From contig JAEYQO010000083.1 in NCBI GenBank assembly GCA_023409975.1, positions 1-64,000 on the forward strand: 64,000 nucleotides of DNA, in the 5' to 3' direction. The notes under the pieces are model-generated. The model saw nothing but the letters and a program-made list of their open reading frames with translations. It was not told the origin of the DNA and did no database searches. The DNA is from Bacteroidota bacterium. Its GTDB lineage: Bacteria > Bacteroidota > Bacteroidia > Chitinophagales > Chitinophagaceae. The position numbers and the translations under genes are program-made. Below, piece by piece: positions 58,487 through 64,000 of the stretch (the stretch's first letter is position 1; each line of letters starts with the position of its first letter).

Positions 58487-59176
58487 ATGAACAAGACCTA
58501 TACCCCTATCAAAGACTGGTCGGAAGATGAACGGCCCAGGGAAAAAATGATCCAGAAAGGTGCCGCATCGCTGAGTGACGCGGAGCTACTGGCGATACTG
58601 ATCAATAGTGGTACCAGAGAGCGGTCGGCCATAGACCTGGCGCGGGACATACTCCGGCAGGCCAACAACGATCTGCAGGAGCTCGGGAAACTCTCCCTGA
58701 AAGAACTACAGCAGACCAAGGGGATTGGCGAAGCGAGAGCGATCAGCATTGCTGCCGCGTTGGAGCTGGGCAACAGGAGGCAGAGAGGCGGGCTGGAGCG
58801 GGTGGTGATTACACAGAGCAATGATGCGGCCCAGATCCTGATGCCGATGCTGCGCGATTATGTCCACGAGGTTTTCTGTGTGCTGTACCTGAACCAGGGC
58901 AATAGACTTCTCCGGCATGAGATGATCAGTAAGGGTGGGATTACGGGCACAGTGGCGGATATCCGGATTATCCTTAAACAGGCCCTGATGTACCAGTCCA
59001 ACAAACTGATCCTATGTCATAACCATCCATCGGGGAACCTGACACCCAGTGCTGCGGACAAGGAGCTGACCCGGAAAGTGAAGGAAGCTGCTGCATTTAT
59101 GGATATAAAATTGCTGGATCACCTTATTGTGGGTGGCATGCAATACCTGAGTATGGCTGATGAGGGGCTGATTTGA
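58487..59176 (+). CDS. radC: RadC family JAB-domain protein
   Basis: A 229-residue RadC/UPF0758 protein: an N-terminal helix-hairpin-helix segment (SLKELQQTKGIGEARAISIA) and a C-terminal JAB/MPN domain with the JAMM-type HNHPSGNLTPSAAD and a preceding acidic EVFCVLYLNQGNRLL. Despite the name, direct DNA repair activity is not established. No tail-associated or mobile genes are nearby, so this looks like a chromosomal copy. Confidence 0.93.
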   Translation: MNKTYTPIKDWSEDERPREKMIQKGAASLSDAELLAILINSGTRERSAIDLARDILRQANNDLQELGKLSLKELQQTKGIGEARAISIAAALELGNRRQRGGLERVVITQSNDAAQILMPMLRDYVHEVFCVLYLNQGNRLLRHEMISKGGITGTVADIRIILKQALMYQSNKLILCHNHPSGNLTPSAADKELTRKVKEAAAFMDIKLLDHLIVGGMQYLSMADEGLI

Positions 59177-59272
59177 TAGTCCTCAATTCTTCCTAACTTG
59201 CACGCTTGTTTAGCCAGAAGCCGCTGAGGCTCGGGCAGAGTTTAACTTTCAACAAATACGACCGGGCGATTC

Positions 59273-60259
59273 ATGCTAAAGGTAGGTATATTCGGTGCTG
59301 GCCATCTTGGCAAAATACATATTCAACAATGGAAGGAAATACCCGGTGTGGAGCTGATCGGGTTCTATGATCCGGACGATGCGCAGGCGGCCACGGCGAT
59401 AGCCCAGTACCAGGTTCCGCGTTATACTGACCTGGAGCAGCTCATTCATGCGGTAGACGCTGTTGATATCGTATCTCCCACCACCACCCATTTCGAAATA
59501 GCGAAGATATGTCTGCTCAATGGCAAGCATGTGTTTGTGGAAAAGCCGCTGGCACATACCCTGGAAGAGGGTGAGGAGCTGGTTAAGCTGGTCAATGAGG
59601 CGAACGTAAAATGCCAGATAGGGCATGTCGAGAGATATAATCCTGCGTTACTGGCGCTCGGAGAACAGACCTTACAGCCTATGTTTATTGAGGCACACCG
59701 GCTGGCCCAGTTTAACCCGAGGGGTACTGATGTCGCTGTGATCCTGGACCTGATGATCCATGATATCGATATTGTGCTTCATCTTGTAAAGTCACCCGTG
59801 CGGCGGATTTCAGCGAGTGGAGTAGCTGTGATCAGTGAGACTGCTGATATTGCTAATGCCCGGATCGAGTTTGACAATGGCTGCGTGGCTAATCTGACCT
59901 CAAGCAGAATCTCGCTGAAGAAGATGCGGAAGATGCGTTTGTTCCAGCGGGATGCTTATATCGGGATCGATTTCCTTGAAAAGAAAACCGAAGTGATCCG
60001 TTTGAAGGAGCAGGGGATCCCTGCGGGCATGATGGACTTTCCTATAGAGCTGGGTAACGGAGAGAAGAAGATCATTTCGGTCCAGCTCCCGGAGGTATCC
60101 GCCTCGAATGCCATCAAGGCTGAGCTCATGGAGTTTGCCGGGTCGATACAAAACAATAAGCCGACCAGAGTGAGCGTTCATGATGGGTACCAGGCGATGG
60201 ATGTAGCCCACCAGATCATCCGTAAAATGAGCCTACATAACGAGATGCACCATGCTTAA
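59273..60259 (+). CDS. Gfo/Idh/MocA family oxidoreductase
   Basis: A 328-residue NAD(P)-dependent sugar oxidoreductase. The Rossmann motif VGIFGAGHLGKIHI is at the start, EKPLAHTLEEGEELV near residue 90 and the His-containing DLMIHDIDIVLHLV near 165. Sequence and neighbours suggest a sugar-nucleotide dehydrogenase or reductase in polysaccharide synthesis. It overlaps the following lipoprotein gene by 8 bases and leads a three-gene cluster ending with a sugar transferase. Confidence 0.88.
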   Translation: MLKVGIFGAGHLGKIHIQQWKEIPGVELIGFYDPDDAQAATAIAQYQVPRYTDLEQLIHAVDAVDIVSPTTTHFEIAKICLLNGKHVFVEKPLAHTLEEGEELVKLVNEANVKCQIGHVERYNPALLALGEQTLQPMFIEAHRLAQFNPRGTDVAVILDLMIHDIDIVLHLVKSPVRRISASGVAVISETADIANARIEFDNGCVANLTSSRISLKKMRKMRLFQRDAYIGIDFLEKKTEVIRLKEQGIPAGMMDFPIELGNGEKKIISVQLPEVSASNAIKAELMEFAGSIQNNKPTRVSVHDGYQAMDVAHQIIRKMSLHNEMHHA

Positions 60260-61121
60260 CAGATATTCCATATTGCAGATTTTAATCGCCTCAGTTCTGA
60301 TAGCAGGCGGAGGTGTCTGGAGCGGCTGTGAGCTAGTCAATCCTGAGGAAGAGATCCCTACCTATGTGAAAGTGGATTCATTCGGGATTGATCCTACCCA
60401 GGCGATCGGGACAACCTCTCAGAAGATCACAGCCGTTTGGGCATACTGGAACGGGCGCACCATTGGCGTTTTTGACCTACCAGCCACCATCCCTGTGCTG
60501 GCCAGAGAGCAGGGGGAGTTGATGCTGCGGCCGGGTGTCACCTTTGCGGGCGTTAGCAGCATGTTGGTACCCTACCCTTTCCTACGTTCGGACACGATGA
60601 TGCTGAATCCTGCTCCTGGAGAAGAATTCAGTTTTACACCTGTTACACGTTATTTCCCGGATTCCCTTCTGAATACCCTGATAGAGGATTTTGAGAGCGG
60701 TAATGGCTTTGAGCTTGTCTCGGGGGATACCATATTGAACAAGGTTTCTGACCCTTCGCTGGTTTTTGAAGGTGATTACTCGGGGCATATCCAGTTCATA
60801 GACCAGGCCTTTGCCCTTTACGTTCTGAAGACGGAGTTTACAGCGATACCTTCCCGGGAAATATACATTGAGTTGAACTACCGGTGTAGTATGCCCTTTG
60901 AAATTGGCATTACCACCACCAATTCTACGGGTCAGAATATCGAGTACTATATTGCGGGTTTCAATCCGAAGGAAGAATGGAACAAGATATATATCGGGCT
61001 GCAGGAATTCCTTGCTGCCTATCCCAACAGGCCCTATCGTATTCTGCTTCGTGTGGCGTCCGAAACACCCACTAACGGGTATGTGACTCTTGACAACCTA
61101 AAAGTGATCAGTTTCAAGTAA
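60252..61121 (+). CDS. Lipoprotein between oxidoreductase and sugar transferase
   Basis: A 289-residue lipoprotein with lipobox VWSGC (residue ~28), starting MLNRYSILQILIASVLIAGG. The mature part is beta-rich: TQAIGTTSQKITAVWAYWNG, an Ig-like segment and a C-terminal jelly-roll-like part (SGHIQFIDQAFALYVLKTEF, IYIGLQEFLAAYP). I recognise no named family. It is coupled at both ends (8-base overlap upstream, one base to the next gene), so it may act in the surface polysaccharide process. Confidence 0.72.
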   Translation: MLNRYSILQILIASVLIAGGGVWSGCELVNPEEEIPTYVKVDSFGIDPTQAIGTTSQKITAVWAYWNGRTIGVFDLPATIPVLAREQGELMLRPGVTFAGVSSMLVPYPFLRSDTMMLNPAPGEEFSFTPVTRYFPDSLLNTLIEDFESGNGFELVSGDTILNKVSDPSLVFEGDYSGHIQFIDQAFALYVLKTEFTAIPSREIYIELNYRCSMPFEIGITTTNSTGQNIEYYIAGFNPKEEWNKIYIGLQEFLAAYPNRPYRILLRVASETPTNGYVTLDNLKVISFK

Positions 61122-61122
61122 T

Positions 61123-62559
61123 ATGCACGCCATTTCCAGGCTCTCCCCATTGAAGAAGGCCGCGATCAAAAGGCTGGTTGCTCTTGACTACCTCACTGCT
61201 ACCCTGGCCTGGATCCTGTTCTGGGCCTACCGCCAGCAATTGCTGGACCAGCACGATTTTGTCAATGCCTGGGCCTATCTTCAACCACGCGATCTGGTGA
61301 CAGCCTTTATTCTGATACCGGCAGGCTGGCTGTTCCTTTATCACCTTTCGGGCACATATTTTGACCTCTACCGGAAGTCGCGCCTGAACGAAGTGAACCG
61401 GACCATCATATCCTGCATTATCGGCAGTATTATCGTGGCGCTGGTCTTCTTTGCGAATGACAATGCTGATTATTCCTATTTCATTAAGAGCACCGGCAGG
61501 TATCTGCTGATCCATACGATCTGTGCGCTTACCGGGAGGCTGGTCATGCTCAACACGATCAAACGGCGTCTGGTCAAGGGAACAGTGGGGTTCAATACAT
61601 TGATCATCGGAGGTAACCAGAAAGCCATAGAAATCTATCAGCAGCTTGAGAAGGACTATAAGTCTCTGGGGAACTTCTTCAGGGGATTTGTCTATTCCAA
61701 CCAGGAGACATCCAATGGGATGAGTCATTACCTGCCGCAACTGGGGCAGTTGGATGAGTTGGAGAAGATCATTGATACGCATGAGATAGAGGAAGTGATC
61801 GTGGCTGTTGATTCCAGTGAGCACCATTTGCTGGAAAACATCCTCACCCGGCTTTCGTACCGTCCGGTGCTTGTTAAAGTATTGCCAGACCTGTATGATA
61901 TCATTTCAGGATCCGTTAAAACGAGCAATGTGTACGATGCCGTCCTGATCCATATTCATCCGAACCTGATGCCTGACTGGCAGCGCGTCTGTAAGCGGAT
62001 GATCGATGTAGTGGCATCGCTATCTGCCTTGTTGTTACTATCCCCCCTTTACATTTTTGCTGCCATCAAGGTGCGCCTGTCCTCTTCCGGTCCTATCATT
62101 TACAAGCAGGAGCGAGTGGGACTATACGGAAGGTTGTTTAAGATCTACAAATTCCGTTCAATGTATGTGAATGCGGAGGAACACGGGCCGGCATTATCGA
62201 GTGACGAAGATCCGAGAATTACCCCCTGGGGCAGGATCATGCGTAAATGGAGGATCGATGAGCTGCCGCAGTTTTACAATATACTGAAAGGCGATATGTC
62301 GCTGGTGGGACCAAGGCCCGAGCGGAAATATTTTATTGATATTATCAGCCAGACCCACCCCCACTACCGTTACCTGCATAAGGTTAAGCCCGGCCTTACC
62401 TCCTGGGGAATGGTGCAGTTTGGGTATGCTTCCAATGTAGACGAGATGCTGCAGCGGATGAAGTATGACCTGTTGTATATTGAGAACTGCTCACTGGCGC
62501 TGGACATTAAGATCATGCTGTACACCCTGATGGTGATCTTCCAGGGGCGCGGTAAATAG
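61123..62559 (+). CDS. Polyprenyl-phosphate sugar transferase (exopolysaccharide initiation)
   Basis: A 478-residue initiating sugar transferase. About four membrane segments and a CoA-binding-like domain (FNTLIIGGNQKAIEIYQQLE) come first, then a fifth helix and the catalytic bacterial sugar transferase domain (~300-475): KQERVGLYGRLFKIYKFRSM, DEDPRITPWG and GDMSLVGPRPERKYF. It transfers a sugar-1-phosphate to undecaprenyl phosphate in the inner membrane to start polysaccharide building. It is the last of three coupled genes. Confidence 0.92.
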   Translation: MHAISRLSPLKKAAIKRLVALDYLTATLAWILFWAYRQQLLDQHDFVNAWAYLQPRDLVTAFILIPAGWLFLYHLSGTYFDLYRKSRLNEVNRTIISCIIGSIIVALVFFANDNADYSYFIKSTGRYLLIHTICALTGRLVMLNTIKRRLVKGTVGFNTLIIGGNQKAIEIYQQLEKDYKSLGNFFRGFVYSNQETSNGMSHYLPQLGQLDELEKIIDTHEIEEVIVAVDSSEHHLLENILTRLSYRPVLVKVLPDLYDIISGSVKTSNVYDAVLIHIHPNLMPDWQRVCKRMIDVVASLSALLLLSPLYIFAAIKVRLSSSGPIIYKQERVGLYGRLFKIYKFRSMYVNAEEHGPALSSDEDPRITPWGRIMRKWRIDELPQFYNILKGDMSLVGPRPERKYFIDIISQTHPHYRYLHKVKPGLTSWGMVQFGYASNVDEMLQRMKYDLLYIENCSLALDIKIMLYTLMVIFQGRGK

Positions 62560-62581
62560 AGGACTCGCGGAGACCAATCAA

Positions 62582-63910
62582 TCAGACATTATGCGTCACC
62601 TGTGAGAAGTAATCGATCGCTTCTCCCACGATGAAGAAACTGCCGGTGATTAGCAGTGCGTCGTTTGGATTCATTTGATCCATGGCAGCACGGATGGCAT
62701 CCGGGACCGAGGCGTATGCCGCTCCCCGGAGGCCGAGACTGCTGGCTAAGTCCATCAGTTCTTCTACCGGCAGGGCCCGAGGTACTGCTGCCTGACAGAA
62801 ATAGAAACGGGTGTCTTCCGGAAACAAGCTCAATACAGATTCTACATCCTTATCCCGCACGAACCCGAGGACGATATGTTTTTGCGGGGCCTCCACCTGA
62901 TCCCACTGAGCCAGTACCCCGGTAAGTCCAGCCACATTATGGGCGACATCACCGATCACCAGGGGCACTTCCTGAAGGCGGTCCCATCGCCCTCTTAGGC
63001 CAGTCAGAGACTTCACCCCTGAGAGCGCCTGAATGGCCCGGGGCAGGGAGAGATTCAGGCCCTGACTTGCTACCAGGATCTCTGTGGCTGCGAGTACCGT
63101 TTTCAGGTTAAGAAGCTGATAGGTGCCCAGCAGATCCGTATTCAGATCATACATTTCCCGGTGCGCCTTATGCACTGCTTTGAGATACTGGAAGCGGGCA
63201 TCCTGCCGGACCCGGACGATATCCCATAGCGCTTCGGCATAGTACACCGTGCTGAGATTGTGCAATGCCACTTCGAAGAACACCCTTTCCGTTTCCGGGA
63301 GCTGTTCCCCGATCAGCACCGGCACCCTGTGTTTGATGATACCTGCTTTTTCCGAGGCGATCTCTTTGAGCGACTGGCCCAGCAAGTCTTTATGATCGTA
63401 GCTGATATTGGTAATTATTGACAGTACCGGTGTGATGACATTTGTGCTGTCCAGCCTACCGCCCAGACCAGTTTCGATCACCGCTATATCCACCTTTTCA
63501 TCCGCAAAACATTTGAAGGCCATGGCTACGGTGATCTCGAAAAAAGAAGGCTCGATCTCTTCAATGTGCGACCGGTTTTCCTTTACAAAATCAACCACCC
63601 ATTGTTTGGATACGGGTGCGCCATTGATCCTGATCCTTTCTCTGAAATCGACCAGATGGGGAGAGGTGTAGAGACCGACTTTGTAGCCGGCGTCCTGTAG
63701 TATGGCTGCCAGAGCGTGACTGGTACTCCCCTTACCGTTCGTTCCTGCGATATGGATTGATTGAAACTTCTGTTGTGGTTGTCCCAGGACCTCACAGAAC
63801 CTGAGCGTGTTGGTAAGATCTGGCTTGAGCGCTGCCTTTCCGATCCTCGAGAACATGGGCAGCCTTTCAAACAAGTAGAGCAGCGTATCCTCGTAAAGTT
63901 CCTGCAACAT
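62582..63910 (-). CDS. folC: Folylpolyglutamate synthase / dihydrofolate synthase
   Basis: A 442-residue Mur-ligase-fold enzyme that adds glutamate to folates. The P-loop IAGTNGKGSTSHALAAIL begins near residue 54, followed by TSPHLVDFRERIRING, ETGLGGRLDSTNVI and SYDHKDLLGQ. It is cytoplasmic. The start codon overlaps by one base the stop of a TonB-like gene upstream (TGATG). In related genomes folC often follows exbB, exbD and tonB. Confidence 0.94.
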   Translation of the reverse strand: MLQELYEDTLLYLFERLPMFSRIGKAALKPDLTNTLRFCEVLGQPQQKFQSIHIAGTNGKGSTSHALAAILQDAGYKVGLYTSPHLVDFRERIRINGAPVSKQWVVDFVKENRSHIEEIEPSFFEITVAMAFKCFADEKVDIAVIETGLGGRLDSTNVITPVLSIITNISYDHKDLLGQSLKEIASEKAGIIKHRVPVLIGEQLPETERVFFEVALHNLSTVYYAEALWDIVRVRQDARFQYLKAVHKAHREMYDLNTDLLGTYQLLNLKTVLAATEILVASQGLNLSLPRAIQALSGVKSLTGLRGRWDRLQEVPLVIGDVAHNVAGLTGVLAQWDQVEAPQKHIVLGFVRDKDVESVLSLFPEDTRFYFCQAAVPRALPVEELMDLASSLGLRGAAYASVPDAIRAAMDQMNPNDALLITGSFFIVGEAIDYFSQVTHNV

Positions 63911-64000
63911 CAGCGCGAGCGCGTTTTGAATACAAAAGTAATATCGCCGATCTGTTCCGGAGCTGCCTGTGGATTGGGGGAGAAACGTGCTTCTTCCAGC
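63910..64000 (-). CDS. TonB-like C-terminus, cut by the window edge
   Basis: On the minus strand, 29 codons before a TGA at 63912-63910 read LEEARFSPNPQAAPEQIGDI then TFVFKTRSR. The ARFSPNP and GDITFVF patterns resemble the TonB C-terminal domain that contacts outer-membrane receptors. Only the last ~30 codons are visible, so the call is tentative. Its stop overlaps the folC start (TGATG), which indicates translational coupling. Confidence 0.55.
   Translation of the reverse strand, partial: LEEARFSPNPQAAPEQIGDITFVFKTRSR

Noticed and set aside
58487..59176. radC as a sign of a mobile island
   Set aside because: Although radC homologues often sit in mobile elements, no integrase, toxin or phage gene and no composition change is nearby.
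1..64000. tRNA, rRNA, tmRNA or riboswitch genes
   Set aside because: I scanned the intergenic gaps by eye for T-loop (GTTCRANNC) strings and other conserved RNA cores and found none that could be supported.

Overview
The window is a contiguous stretch of a Bacteroidota chromosome, most likely Chitinophagales/Chitinophagaceae. The support is: five secreted proteins with type IX secretion (T9SS) C-terminal sorting domains or gliding-motility C-termini; a gldE homologue behind mutY and ssb; bacillithiol synthesis (bshC); Bacteroidota-type -7 promoter boxes (TAnnTTTG); start sites without Shine-Dalgarno sequences; and many family pairings typical of the phylum. I saw no rRNA, tRNA, CRISPR array, insertion sequence, integrase or phage gene. 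It reads as ordinary core chromosome interrupted by surface-protein genes and unusual intergenic repeats.

Layout. 0-4 kb: a minus-strand set with a cystathionine beta-synthase-type enzyme, a small membrane protein, a helical-backbone metal receptor and a DUF389 membrane protein. 4.0-4.7 kb: a gene-free repeat island of two octamer tracts (TCGTnnnn) interleaved with a compound ~106-bp repeat, which also occurs at the window start and, inverted, at 9.8 kb. 4.9-9.7 kb: an MbnP-like lipoprotein, an AraC regulator with a metal-binding-like N-terminus, an acyl-CoA ligase, a degenerate UbiA-like membrane protein and an RDD protein. 10-12 kb: two tandem T9SS proteins with a CX4CH motif. 11.9-15.5 kb: trmB, a DUF5522 protein, an alkyltransferase-like protein, an L,D-transpeptidase-family protein and a thiolase. 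15.9-24.9 kb: a 1174-residue SBBP-repeat T9SS protein, a SurA-like chaperone, a TPR protein, a GEVED/dockerin-like T9SS protein and a small secreted protein. 25-29.9 kb: a SulP transporter with a beta-carbonic anhydrase, pfkA, a conserved hypothetical and a repeat-rich lipoprotein.

30-40.9 kb: housekeeping genes (parE-like topoisomerase subunit, def, ruvX, dnaG, ispD) mixed with two disordered hydrophilic proteins and a PKD/gliding C-terminal secreted protein. 40.9-43.8 kb: a surface-fibre-like group, with one PapD-like periplasmic chaperone and three small exported beta-proteins sharing a C-terminal motif but no visible usher. 44.1-49.7 kb: a cytochrome oxidase biogenesis operon (heme O synthase, two subunit III proteins, subunit IV, SCO, DUF420, a CxxC microprotein), then a DUF2807 lipoprotein and a DUF2147 protein. 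50-58.4 kb: acs, a KGG stress protein, mutY-ssb-gldE, an outer-membrane beta-barrel and bshC. 58.5-62.6 kb: radC and a polysaccharide cluster (Gfo/Idh/MocA oxidoreductase, lipoprotein, polyprenyl-phosphate sugar transferase). 62.6-64 kb: folC, whose start codon overlaps the stop of a TonB-like gene cut by the window edge.

The most unusual signals are non-coding: the phased octamer tracts, the compound repeat, a ~117-bp element present in inverted orientation at 19.6 and 44.0 kb, and heptamer tandems placed exactly on gene ends. The usher-less chaperone/fibre group is the best candidate for a poorly described protein system. All functional statements rest on recognition of sequence families by eye; no database search was run.
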